A DNA stretch of 64,000 nt from Hemileia vastatrix (Eukaryota > Basidiomycota > Pucciniomycetes > Pucciniales > Zaghouaniaceae). The translations under genes and the position numbers were made by a program. Positions 10,924-21,864 of the stretch are shown piece after piece. The notes beneath the pieces were generated by a model. That model was not told the DNA's origin. It was given only the letters and a program-made list of their open reading frames with translations, and did not search any database. The stretch spans positions 22,188,998 to 22,252,997 of the forward strand of contig JASXTE010000017.1 in NCBI GenBank assembly GCA_030280995.1, written 5' to 3'. Each line of letters starts with the position of its first letter. Within the stretch, counting starts at the first letter, position 1.

Positions 10924-11694
10924 CTCGAGGCAAAAGCAGCTCATTAAATCAATAATACAGAGGTCTAAATCCATACTCAAAACACAGAAAACAATTCTAC
11001 ATAGCAACTGCGACTTTCCTTTGTGTACTCACTATTCAACTGCACTAGTCTAAACTTTAAAACTAAATTAGTCTTAGTCTTTTCTTTGATAAGCGACACA
11101 CAGTGCAATAGTTAATGTAATATTCCGCTAAAAGGTTTATTAAGTATCTGTGAGTTATTAACAGGGGTAGTGAGCATGGACTGGATGGTTAGTGGAGGAT
11201 TAAAGGGTTAATGGATGTTAGTGAGGAGCGTCCAGGTGTAACGGGTGTATTCTTGGTGGTCTGTGGTGTGCGGAATGATGGATGGGTATGAGGTTAATGC
11301 GAGGAGGAGTAATTGATATAAAAGGGGTTGGATTGTGGTTCGATCTTCCTTTAGAATTAAATTATAAAACGTATATATAGTTAATAGTTGTAAAGCTTCA
11401 GGTTAAATCATTATTATTGTATCTTTCCTTACTTTCTCACTAATCATTTCTAAAACTTAAATCTTTGATTATTGAGTTTCCAACCCTTTGTGAGATCTTA
11501 AGAAAATTAATATTACCTTTAAATTATATTAGAATTCTTATCAAACATATCTAAACGCAGTAGCTCTTCCTTTGAGTCATCTTCAAATCACTTTCTTGAA
11601 CATTTCCTTTGTGCTTCAAAGAAGTTTCTAAACTACTCCCTCCATCTCACTTCCAGGAACACCCTCGACCTTGTGCGTAGGTCATCCGGCGACA
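10905..11694 (+). repeat. 3' LTR of left family A element
   Basis: 790 bp, TGTCAC...GGCGACA. The internal TATA (GATATAAAAGGGG near 11318) would start sense transcription. It pairs with the truncated LTR at 4292-4775 and, inverted, with 60345-61117. It abuts a C-like LTR at 11695. Confidence 0.8.
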
Positions 11695-12410
11695 GTCTAG
11701 AAGATTTAACGGGGCTCCAATGTTGGTGGAAGGTGGGAAACTCAAGTTATCAAAAAAAAGGTACATATATTTTTTAAGTTTATAAGTTTAAATACTCAAT
11801 GAAAAGGTCAAAAATAATTATTACTATTACTTTGAAGGCCTAGATGTACGTAGATGTAAATGATAAGGTTGTAATACTAGTAATAGATGTGTATTGCATA
11901 ACTATGAAAATTTGTAAGGTGAGAATAGAAAGATCAAAACAACAAAATGGGAGGCCTTATATATGCAAAAAGGAGATAAACCACAGAGCTTAACTTCTAT
12001 ATACAGAATTATGAGAGAAGGAAAATTTGAGATTAAGAAATTTCAAATATTAAAAATTTTTTATAATGAATTTGGAAATAAAATGTATTTCCTGTATATA
12101 CCAATTAGTAGATTTATTTTAAAGTTTTATGTAAATGTCATTTTTAAAATTGTATGATTTGAATTTAATATTGTGTATTAATATATTTTTAATTCACTCT
12201 TGACCTGTCATGAGGATGGTTTTGGGGAATAATAATATGGGGGACATTAATTTTTTAAATATTTACTTAATTTACTTATTTCAATTTGTTAAATTATTAC
12301 AATTTATTTATTTAAGTAAATATAATTATTAAGATAAGAACTTAAAGAATTGCTTCATAACAGTAAATAATTGATTATTTTACTGGGTAAGTCTAGTAGC
12401 CTGGCTGACA
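11695..12410 (-). repeat. Decayed C-like LTR, minus strand
   Basis: The right end reads GTAGCCTGGCTGACA, the reverse complement of the family C LTR start at 34925. The TATA area GGCCTTATATATGCA (near 11953) mirrors GCCTATATAAGGCC of the C LTR, and GTCTAGAAGATTT at 11695 matches the C LTR end. About 20 bp of that end are missing where the A LTR abuts. A 64-codon frame at 11963 has no recognisable content. Confidence 0.6.
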
Positions 12411-12450
12411 GATATAGTCTTAACAAGCATGGACCATGGAGGATAGATTC

Positions 12451-13376
12451 TGTCAGTGTATGCTAGTATTGAAGTATGATTTAATAGTAAATATTAATGG
12501 TCCAAATAATTATTGATAAAAAATTCAGTGTGTAACCCACAGGAAAAGACAAATAAAATAGTTATGCTCAGTGTTAACTCACAAAATTTGGATTGGTGCA
12601 TGCTAGTGGTGGAAAATAGGTTAATAAAATATAGTGATAGCTAATACAAAGATAATATCAATTTATACATGATTTATAATATATTTATATATGATAATAA
12701 TTTTTTTTAATTTTTTTTTAAAATTTTAATAAGTAAGTGATGTCTAACAACCCATTAAATTCTCCCTTACTTATAAAAAAATCCACTGGAGTGTGCAGAC
12801 CTTCAATCCACATAACGTCACTGCTTTCCCTGGCAATTACAGCACTGTGAGGGCCCACCCCTTCTGAATTTTATCCACTTTAAGCATTCTCAACACCTAG
12901 ACCTCCAGTAAGGACCCTCCATCCCAATTAATGATATCATAAACCCATAACCTAAATAGTGAAAATAGATTAAAGTGTATACCATAAAGAAACAGGTAAA
13001 ATAACTCATCCAAAGAGTATAGAATGAATTCCAAAGCATATATAAGAGCAAAATCAACTCTACAAGCCCGCAATAACATCCCAGAGCATCTATATTAACA
13101 CATTTATCATATCCCAACCCATAAATCTGTGAAGATCCATCAAAGGAAGCAGATTAAGTTGCCCAAACTGGATATATGCTCCTGAAAAAGAAGTATATGC
13201 TTGTGTAAGCATTGTGAGTCCATGCAATACATCCATATGACCTAAAATAAGCAGAAAAATGAAGCTTATAGGCTATTTAGATATTAAAACCTGCTTCTAG
13301 ACCTATATATACATAATAACTTATATAATTCATTTAATTGTGTAATAAATATATATATAAGCATAAAAACCATATA
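12451..13376 (-). repeat. Old B element, 3' LTR (first part)
   Basis: Starts TGTCAGTGTATGC and follows the B LTR at 15768-16680 with many substitutions (shared block GCTAGTGGTGGAAAATAG near 12602). It is cut at 13377 by the solo E LTR; the remaining end is 14529-14613. A frame on its minus strand (12890-13117) resembles the U3 frame of the recent B LTR. Confidence 0.75.
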
Positions 13377-14523
13377 TGTCAGCCAGGCTATTCCAGGAGT
13401 CCAGTAAATGATATATAAATTATAAAACCTTAAAGAGTGAGTAAGACTTGTATTTAATGAATATAACTTAATATTTTATTACATAATGAAATTATATAAG
13501 AATTTTATTATATACAAATGTTACATTAAATTTATTGGTTATATATATTTTTATATACAATTAAATTGAGCATAATATAATATATTCTACAAATAATGGC
13601 GCATTTTTATATATTTAATAATTATAGATTTATATTTGATTAATTAAAAAACATATATTATAATTACAAGTGTAAATTTGATTTATAATATATTTAAATT
13701 AATTACTTAAATTTATATATTAACTAATACCTCTCATATGACACTAAACAATTATTAAGGACGCTTATTTTGACCCTTAATTGTGTTAGAAAAAAAAAAA
13801 ACAAATAAATTAATTTGAACTAAATTGAGATTAATTGATTGTTTTGTTGCGTCAAATTATTTTTGTTTCACTTAAAAAGTTCTCTAATCAGGATGGACCA
13901 TCTGTTGGGAATTATATTTCTCATAGTTCCTATGTTTCCACTCTTGTTTAGTTATTTACTATTGTCACTTACTGATTTGGGGATTAATGGCGGGGAAATT
14001 GGATTCTTAATTGGGCTTTTAATTAATTGTTTCATGTTTTTCTCTATATTGTTATGTTTCATTTACTCTTTTTGATATAATTGTTTTATTTCTTTCTAAT
14101 CATTGTATTTACTGTTATAGTAGCGCTTCAGAGGACCCATTGCCTATAAAAGGGCCTTGGATAATCCCCTGTAGCCTTATCACTTATTATACACTCAACA
14201 ATTTAAATACAATTTTTATATTACGTTTATATTCTTTTTATTAGTAATAAAATTCTAATTAAAATTTTATATAACAATTTAAAGGTTGCTTTAAGTCTGA
14301 TAGTAATTATATTGGTTGCCGCGCAGAATTCTTACTTAAATAATATTAATATTTATAAAACCAAATTGTTATTTCTTCTCAGCTCACTCGTCGTTGCCTT
14401 TCTCTCAATAAATTAAATAATTTTATTAAATTTTATTTGTTTTATTACCCATACTCCTTTCCTCCTTCTCCTCCTCTCTTTCTTTCTTCTATCCTTCTCC
14501 TTCTTCTAGACGACCGGCCGACA
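13377..14523 (+). repeat. Solo LTR of family E with target duplication
   Basis: 1147 bp, TGTCAGCCAGGC...CCGACA, flanked by the 5-bp direct repeat ATATA (13372-13376 and 14524-14528). A TATA box (CCTATAAAAGGGCC near 14150) gives plus orientation. A diverged copy is at 39137-39834 (shared GGCGCATTTTTAT). No internal sequence remains, so it arose by LTR-LTR recombination. It sits inside the old B 3' LTR. Confidence 0.75.
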
Positions 14524-14528
14524 ATATA

Positions 14529-14613
14529 TATAAGATTTATAAGCTTAATTTAGTTAAGTTTATATTAATTTAAGAATAAGAAGTACTCAGTCCTGTGGAT
14601 ACCTAGGCTGAAA
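14529..14613 (-). repeat. Old B element, 3' LTR (last part)
   Basis: Continues the B LTR after the solo E insertion: TTATAAGCTTAATTTAGTTAAG ending AGGCTGAAA where the recent copy has AGGCTGACA. It is followed by a decayed polypurine tract (minus strand of 14614-14630). Confidence 0.7.
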
Positions 14614-15767
14614 TTGTCTCACACAAAAAAACAATAAAAAAATGTAAAGACATTTTAATTAGTAAGTAAGGAGTAAATTGAAAATTAATTTTTAAAATTT
14701 CTATAATACATATACCAAGTTTTAACAGTATTATTTGATTTTAAATTTATTCAAGAGATTTTAGAAATCAGAGATTTCATTTTCAGGAATCCACTGGTCA
14801 TATTCACTTGAGTTATTTTTAAACCTTAATAGATCCTCAACTCCCTTCTATTTTGTAAAGTGTCTCTTTATAAATATCTTTTCAATTTCTGCTTTTTCAA
14901 CTATTTCTTCAGGTTTCTGTTTATGCCTTCCTGATATTCTTGGAAATAGAGAAATATAATTAGAATGGTATGGTTTTATAAGAGAAATATGAAATACTGG
15001 ATGTTTTCTATGATATGGTTCATATACAATAACCTCAACAGCATTGCTACCAACCATATTTCTTACTACATATCTTACAATGAATAAATCCTTCAATTTA
15101 ACATTACCATTTAAATTGAAATTTAGTGTCAAAATAAGGACTTCATCACCTTCTTTTAACATTTGCTCTTTATGGGATTTATCCCATCTTTTATTCTCAT
15201 ACTCAAATGCCTTATTTATACATTCTTGAGCATGCTTTCTGCATAATTCTTACCTCTGATGAAAAGAATTTGTACCTGGATGGATGTGCAATCGAGGTAA
15301 TTTATTTAGAGTTTTAGCAGGGGTATTAGGTACATAACCCAACCATAAGTCAAATAGTTTTTTGCCAGTGAAAGAATTTACTGTACTATTGTATGCTAAC
15401 TCTAAACCAGGGATAAGGGTTTCCCAATCATGCGTGAATTTGTCATTGTATTTAAAGTCAAGACCAAAAGTACCATATCTTCTTATCATATCTTCTAAAG
15501 TTTGTAACATTCATTCTGCTAGCCCATTAGTTTGTGGATGGTTTGCTAGAGAACGGTTTAATTGACAACCTGAAACATTCATAAGTGATTTCAATAACTC
15601 AAAATTAAATTTTGGATATCTGTCTGAAACTATTGCTTTTGAGAATCTTGCTATATTTAAAATTTGCATCAATCATAAAAAAGCTCAGTCCTTTGCAGAA
15701 AACTGTTTGTGGGTAGGAATAATTTTACACATTTTTGCAAATCTATCTAAAATTACCAAGCAGGAGT
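14614..15767 (-). pseudogene. Old B element, integrase C-terminal region
   Basis: The minus strand matches residues of the recent B pol (17059-18080): chromodomain-like end, GPF-type module (KDLFIVRYVVRNMVGSNAVEV), and integrase core text such as MLQTLEDMIRRYG and LELAYNSTVNS. Stops and frame changes are present (for example near 15250 and 15510). It is interrupted at 15768 by the recent B element; its upstream part resumes at 24621. The 5-bp GGAGT at 15763-15767 is one half of the target duplication. Confidence 0.9.
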
Positions 15768-16944
15768 TGTCAGTACAGTCTAGTATATAAGTATGATATA
15801 ATAGTGTTATTTTATGGTCCTACTACTTATTAATAAATGATTTAGTGATTAAACCTCAGGGGAAGACTAATAGAATAGTTATACTCAAATTAAACTCACA
15901 ATACTTGGATTTAATTGCGTGCTAGTGGTGGAAAATAGAAGAATAAAATATAGTTATAGCTTTTATAAAGATAATATCAATTTATAAGGGCTTTATAATA
16001 TATTTCTGAATGTTAATAATTGTAGTGTAATGTTTGTTTGAAGTGTAGTAATTGAATGATGATAATAAACCGTCAAAATCCCTCCTTACTTATACCCAAA
16101 TCCACTGGAGTGCACAGACCTTCAATCCAGATGATGTCACTGCTATCCCCGGCAATTACAGCACTGTGAGGGCCCATCACCTCCCCATGGCGTCCACTTC
16201 AAGCAGTTTCAACACCCAGACCTCCAGTAAGGACCCTCCATCACTATTAATAATAACACAGAGCCATACCATAAATAGAAATCCCAGATAAAAGCGGATA
16301 CCATAAAGAAACAGGTAAAATAAAAGATCAAAAAGAGATTTAATGAAACTAAAAGCATATAAAGGAAACAAATAAAATGTCCAAGCCCCCAATAACATCC
16401 CCAAGCATCCACATTAACCCAAAAACATATTTCCAACCCATAAATCCGTGAATAACCATCCAAGGAAGTAATTTTAGTTGTCCAAACTGGGTGTATGCGC
16501 CTGATATAGGTGTCTATGCTTCTGTAGGCGTTGTGAGTCCACTGATTTCGTCCATATGACCTAAAATAAGCAGAAAAACAAAGGTTATAGGCTATTAAGG
16601 GGCTAAAACCCACTTATATACCTAAATATACATAATATACTGCATATTTCACTGAATATGAGATTTATGTATACATATAAGCTTATGTATGTCAATAATT
16701 ACTTCATATCACTTAAGATAAGTATATTATGACTCCATTAACACCTTAATAAATATTATTAGGCCATGGATAAGCTATTTAAACTATTATAAATTATATA
16801 ATAGAATAATAATTATATATATATATCATAAAATAATATATATTATTATTTTAACCTTATTTTTAAGATATAAGCTTAATCTAGTTAAGGTTATCTTATT
16901 TTAAGCATAAGAAATACTCAGTCCTAAGGATATTTAGGCTGACA
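15768..16944 (-). repeat. 3' LTR of recent B element
   Basis: TGTCAGTACAG...GGCTGACA on the plus strand; ends are inverted TGTCAG/CTGACA. A TATA-like GTATAAGT (minus strand, 16088-16095) fits a promoter. A 134-codon minus-strand frame lies upstream of it in U3 (16209-16613), hydrophobic in its second half; identical in both LTRs and partly kept in the old B LTR, probably only because the DNA is conserved. Confidence 0.9.
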
Positions 16945-17058
16945 CTCCCTCACCCCAAAAAAAACAATAAAAAAATGTTAAGACATTTTAATTAATCTTA
17001 AGGAATGAAATAAAAAATAAAAAATAATTTTTATAATACATATACTGAATTAACAGTA

Positions 17059-20000
17059 TTATTTAGATTTAAATTTTTTCAAGAGATTTTTAAGATCAGA
17101 GATTTCATTTTCTGGAATCCACTGGTCATATTCACTTGATTTATTTTTAAATCTTAGTAGATACTCAACTCCCTTTTCTTTTGTAAGGTGTCTCTTTTTA
17201 AGTATCTTTTCAATTTCTGCTTTTTCCACTATTTCTTCAGGTTGCTGTTTATGCCTTCCTGATCTTCTTGGAAAGAGAGCAGTATCATTAGAATGGTATG
17301 GTTTTATAAGAGAAATAGGAAATACTGGATGTTTTCTATCATAAGGTGCATATAGAATAACCTCAACAGCATTATTACCAACCATCTTTTTAACTACAAA
17401 TGGTCCAATGAATGGATCCTTCAATTTAACATTACCATTTAAATTGAAATGTAGCGTTGAAATAAGGACTTCATCACCCTCTTTGAACATTTGTTCTTTA
17501 TGGGCTTTATCCCATCTTTTCTTTTCATACTCAAAAGCCTTATTTATACATTCTTGAGCATGTTTTCTGCATAGTTCTTGCATTTGAAGAAAAGATTTAG
17601 TACCTGGATGAATATCCAATCTAGGTAACTTATTAAGAGTTTTAGCAGGGGTATTAGGTACATAACCCAACCATAACTCAAATGGCTTTTTGCCAGTGAC
17701 AGAATGTACTGTACTATTATATGCAAATTCTAAACCTGGGATAAGGGTTACCCAATCATGCGTGAATTTGTCATTGTCTTTAAAATTAAGACCAAAAGCA
17801 CAGTATCTTCTTATCATATCTTCTAAGGTTTGTATCATTCTCTCTGCTAGCCCATCAGTTTGTGGATGGTGTGCTGTAGAAAGTTTTAATTGACACCCTG
17901 AAACATCCATAAGTGACGTCCAGAACTCAGAAGTAAATTTAGGATCTCTGTCAGAAACCATTGCTTTGGGGAAACCTGCTGTATTTAACATTTGTGTCCA
18001 CCATAAAAAAGCTAAGTCCTTTGCAGAAACCTCTTTGTGGGTAGGAATAAATTTACACATCTTTGTAAATCTATCTACAATTACCCAGCAGGAGTTAAAG
18101 CTCTTATGCCCTGCTATTGGCAAACCTGTTACAAAGTCCATGTTAATGATTTCCCATGGAGCTTTTGGTTGCTCAATTTGTTGTAATAAACCAGCTCTTT
18201 TTCCTGTTAATCTTTTAGATTTTTGACAAGAATCACATGTTTCAACATATTTCTGAACATCCTCAGACATGTTAATCCACCAAGCTGTGTTTTTTACTCT
18301 GGTTAATGTTTTATGGTAGTCAAAATGACCTGCTAATATATCATCATGACATATACTTAACATTAACTCCTTCATTGAAGGGGGAATTACAATTACATTA
18401 CTTAATTTTTTCCTGTAATATATAAAACCATCCTCAATGGAAAATTTTCCTTTCTCTAATGCCTCTTTATACTTAGCTGGTAATGTTTTTATTAAAACAT
18501 TCATTGAAGCATTAGATGGATCATTTAATATTGTAGTTAATTTACTTAAGTCAGGATCTGAATTATAATTATCAAGAATTGATTGCATAAATTCATCCTC
18601 AAGATCTACAATATAAATGCCATAAATGTTAATAATCTCTGACTCAGGAACATAAGCAGGATTATCATCATTATTAGGCAGAGGTACTCTAGATAACAGA
18701 TCTACATTAGAGTGCAAGGTTCCTGCTCTATGTGTAATAGTCATCCGTCCTCTGTATTCTTGTACAGCTAATTGCCATCTAAACATGTGTCTATTAGGAG
18801 TTTTCATGTTTAAGAGTGACTTAACTGCACTACAGTCAGTTATTAACTCAAATTTTTGGTCTTCAAGGTAATAATGTAGCTTTTCAAGGGCCCATACTAC
18901 TGCCAAACATTCAAGTTGAGTAGCACCATATTTCAATTCACTACTTCTCAGAGTACGTGAAATATAGCAGATTACTACTTCTGACATTTTACCTTCAATA
19001 AGTTGTTTTTGATGCAAAGCAGCACCCAGTCCAATAAAACTTGCATCTGTATATAATACAAAAGGTAATTGGAAATCTGGTAATCCCAAGATAGGAGCTG
19101 TCATTAAACATTCTTTTAACTTATTAAAAGCTTGTTGTCTTTCATTATTCCAAATGAAAGTTTCTGATTTCTTTATCAGTGTGGTCAGTGGTGCAGCAAT
19201 TGATTGGTAGTCTTTTATATATTGTCTATAATAACCACATATTCCAAGAAAAGATTGTACATCCTTCACATTTTGAGGAATGCCAATATTCTTTATTGCA
19301 GCCACTTTATTTTGGTCTACACATATTTGTAAGCCAGATACAATATGACCAAGCACTTTTAAAGATTCAAACCCAAATTTACATTTTTTCAATGCAAGGG
19401 TCATTTTTATTTCATCCATTTTTTGAAATACTTTCCTTAAATGGATTAAGTGTTCATCATAATTTTTAGAGAACACTATGATGTCATCAATGTATACCAT
19501 TAACCATCCCTCAATCATTTCATTATGGAATGTTATATCCATTAACTTTTGAAATACTGATGGAGCATTCTTTGGTCCAAATGGCATTCTGACATACTTA
19601 TAAATTCCCATGTGTGTTGTTATTAACAAAAAGTTCTGTGAATTCTTTTCAACAGGAATTTGATGGTACCCTTTATTTCCATCTAGGCAACTTATATATT
19701 TAGCACCTTTAAGGGTAGCATGTATAGAGGCAATCCTTGGCAAGGGATAAATATCATCTACTGTAAATGTATTTAATGCTCTATAATCACCGCACAGTCT
19801 TGCTTTATCTTGTTCATAAGAAATCAGCACTGGTGATATTACACAATATTTTGGTGTAGTTTCAACCTTCTCAAGAATGTTCATCTTTAATAACATTTTA
19901 ATATTATCCTCTATGTCTTTCCTCTTCATTGGTGAAGCAGGATATGGTTTCTTTTTAAGACTAGCAGGAATATTATCCATGTCACAGGTTAAACTAATTT

Positions 20001-21804
20001 TCATTTCATGATCTTTTACAAGGCCAAGTTCATTTGTACCATGTGCAAAAGCCATTGGAAAAGCTTTAATTAATTCCAAAATATTATCTTTCTCAGTTTC
20101 ACTTATCTGAGTGCCAAATGATGCTTTTGAAATTTCTGTTTCCAGAAGTTCCAACTCATTGAATTCTCTTCCTTTAGACGGGGAATTTGTTACTGACTCA
20201 ATGTGTAAGACTGTGTTAAAAGAATTTATTTTAAATTTCCTTTTACCATTCATGCCAATTGTAAAATTGTTATTAGCAGGGTCTAATTTTACACCAAATT
20301 TAGTCAGAATATCATTTCCAATGATAAAACAGTTACTACAATTTGTATTATCCATTACTACAAAGTCACAAGTTACCCTTACATAACCATGTTGGTGTTT
20401 AAAGAAAACAGCAGCTTTGTATTTACCAATGGGGTGTAGTACTGATCCAAAACCTCTCCAATTTTTATTCTGAAGTGGTTCAAGCTTAAACTTATATTCA
20501 CTATCAATTTTCTGTAATGTATTAGTGGAAACAACTGAACCAGCAGCTCCTGTGTCCAATACTATATTAACATTTTCACCAGAAATGATAGCTGGAACCG
20601 TGATAGGTGTCATTCTAAAGTTATCAGCTTGTATATCCTTAATGATTTCAGCATCCTCAAAATTCATTAAAGATTCATTTGAGTCCATATTTAATATTGG
20701 ATTTTCAAAGATGGACAAATCATCTTCCAACATACAGACTTCATTTTCATCACTATATGAGATATTGCTGTCATAATCACTTGATTCTTTACTTTTTTCA
20801 GTTTCAGTTTCAGATTCACGTTGATTTTCAACAATATTTATGTTTTTCTCACATTTGTGACCTTTTACCCAAGGTTTGTTACACTTATAACAAGTATTTG
20901 TTTCATACTTTTTAGGTACTACAGGTGCAGTAGGTTTTTTCTGCTTCTCCTGAAGTGTTTTTGAATTCCGAGTTTTTACAGGTTCAACATTTTGCTTATA
21001 AGTGGAATACCTTGATTCATACTTATGGTTTAATAATATTTCATTGCAAATATTAATAAAGTCAGAATATTCAGAAACATTTAATGTTCTAGCTACAACA
21101 ATGTCTCTGACAGATATAGGTAATTTGTATATTATCTTATCTTTCCATAAGTTAAAATCCATATGAGGCTCAATGGCTTTTAATATTTTATTTAAATTCA
21201 TTAAAAATACCATAGGTTTGTCACCATTCAACGGATTATACCTAGTCTTCTCATACAGTCTCTGCTGAGTAAGCCTGAATTTAGAACCTCCAAATTGTTT
21301 TTCAATAAGTTGTTTCCATTCAGCCCAAGAGTAGTCTCTACCCTCACTTAAAACAGCTTCAAACCATAATAAAGCAACATCCTTAAATAAAGAAATTAAT
21401 TTTGATGTTATCTCTTCATCTGGTAACTTATATGAGAATTTCAAGTTGTCAATTCTTTGAATAAAATGTTGCCAATCAGAGCTGGCTTCCCCATCATAAG
21501 TTGGGTACTGATCTATCTTAGGCCAGTTCTTCTGATTGGATTTTATCTCACTAATCTTAGGTAAATTCAACAACTCATTTACTTTTGATAAATGGTCTTG
21601 TATTTCTTCCTGCACGGATTTGTGACTTACATTTTCAGATTTGACACTACCACCAGATGGTTTCAATTGTGGTGGTATAGGGAAGGAATGAGATTCACTT
21701 TTGCCAATGAAAGGATTATTATTATATTGATTATACTTATGATTATCCTGGTTCATTAGTAGATTGGCAGTTTCAATCTCCACTTTAGTTAATCTTTGTA
21801 GCAA
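17059..21804 (-). CDS. Family B Gag-Pol: capsid, CCHC, protease, RT, RNase H, integrase, chromodomain
   Basis: 1581 codons unbroken. Visible in order: capsid (NQKNWPKIDQYPTYDG near residue 90), zinc knuckle CYKCNKPWVKGHKC (about 305-320), aspartic protease LDTGAAGS (about 415), RT with YIDD (about 771), RNase H (TDAS about 920, TDCSAV about 990), integrase zinc region (GHF, CDSCQKSK, about 1155-1195) and D,D,E core (MDFVTG, SDRDPKF, AERM, about 1220-1320), the GPFVV module (about 1466) and a C-terminal chromodomain (EYLLRFKNKSSEYDQWIPE). It makes the particle, copies RNA into DNA and inserts it. The frame is the same as the upstream ORF, split only by a TAA at 21865; family C has no stop there, so it may be a nonsense mutation or a readthrough stop. 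The first ATG need not be the real start. Confidence 0.93.
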   Translation of the reverse strand: MLQRLTKVEIETANLLMNQDNHKYNQYNNNPFIGKSESHSFPIPPQLKPSGGSVKSENVSHKSVQEEIQDHLSKVNELLNLPKISEIKSNQKNWPKIDQYPTYDGEASSDWQHFIQRIDNLKFSYKLPDEEITSKLISLFKDVALLWFEAVLSEGRDYSWAEWKQLIEKQFGGSKFRLTQQRLYEKTRYNPLNGDKPMVFLMNLNKILKAIEPHMDFNLWKDKIIYKLPISVRDIVVARTLNVSEYSDFINICNEILLNHKYESRYSTYKQNVEPVKTRNSKTLQEKQKKPTAPVVPKKYETNTCYKCNKPWVKGHKCEKNINIVENQRESETETEKSKESSDYDSNISYSDENEVCMLEDDLSIFENPILNMDSNESLMNFEDAEIIKDIQADNFRMTPITVPAIISGENVNIVLDTGAAGSVVSTNTLQKIDSEYKFKLEPLQNKNWRGFGSVLHPIGKYKAAVFFKHQHGYVRVTCDFVVMDNTNCSNCFIIGNDILTKFGVKLDPANNNFTIGMNGKRKFKINSFNTVLHIESVTNSPSKGREFNELELLETEISKASFGTQISETEKDNILELIKAFPMAFAHGTNELGLVKDHEMKISLTCDMDNIPASLKKKPYPASPMKRKDIEDNIKMLLKMNILEKVETTPKYCVISPVLISYEQDKARLCGDYRALNTFTVDDIYPLPRIASIHATLKGAKYISCLDGNKGYHQIPVEKNSQNFLLITTHMGIYKYVRMPFGPKNAPSVFQKLMDITFHNEMIEGWLMVYIDDIIVFSKNYDEHLIHLRKVFQKMDEIKMTLALKKCKFGFESLKVLGHIVSGLQICVDQNKVAAIKNIGIPQNVKDVQSFLGICGYYRQYIKDYQSIAAPLTTLIKKSETFIWNNERQQAFNKLKECLMTAPILGLPDFQLPFVLYTDASFIGLGAALHQKQLIEGKMSEVVICYISRTLRSSELKYGATQLECLAVVWALEKLHYYLEDQKFELITDCSAVKSLLNMKTPNRHMFRWQLAVQEYRGRMTITHRAGTLHSNVDLLSRVPLPNNDDNPAYVPESEIINIYGIYIVDLEDEFMQSILDNYNSDPDLSKLTTILNDPSNASMNVLIKTLPAKYKEALEKGKFSIEDGFIYYRKKLSNVIVIPPSMKELMLSICHDDILAGHFDYHKTLTRVKNTAWWINMSEDVQKYVETCDSCQKSKRLTGKRAGLLQQIEQPKAPWEIINMDFVTGLPIAGHKSFNSCWVIVDRFTKMCKFIPTHKEVSAKDLAFLWWTQMLNTAGFPKAMVSDRDPKFTSEFWTSLMDVSGCQLKLSTAHHPQTDGLAERMIQTLEDMIRRYCAFGLNFKDNDKFTHDWVTLIPGLEFAYNSTVHSVTGKKPFELWLGYVPNTPAKTLNKLPRLDIHPGTKSFLQMQELCRKHAQECINKAFEYEKKRWDKAHKEQMFKEGDEVLISTLHFNLNGNVKLKDPFIGPFVVKKMVGNNAVEVILYAPYDRKHPVFPISLIKPYHSNDTALFPRRSGRHKQQPEEIVEKAEIEKILKKRHLTKEKGVEYLLRFKNKSSEYDQWIPENEISDLKNLLKKFKSK

Positions 21805-21864
21805 CTCAGAGACACTTTGATTTGTCTGTGCAAAAGATAACTTTGTTCTTGATTCAGTCTTTAA

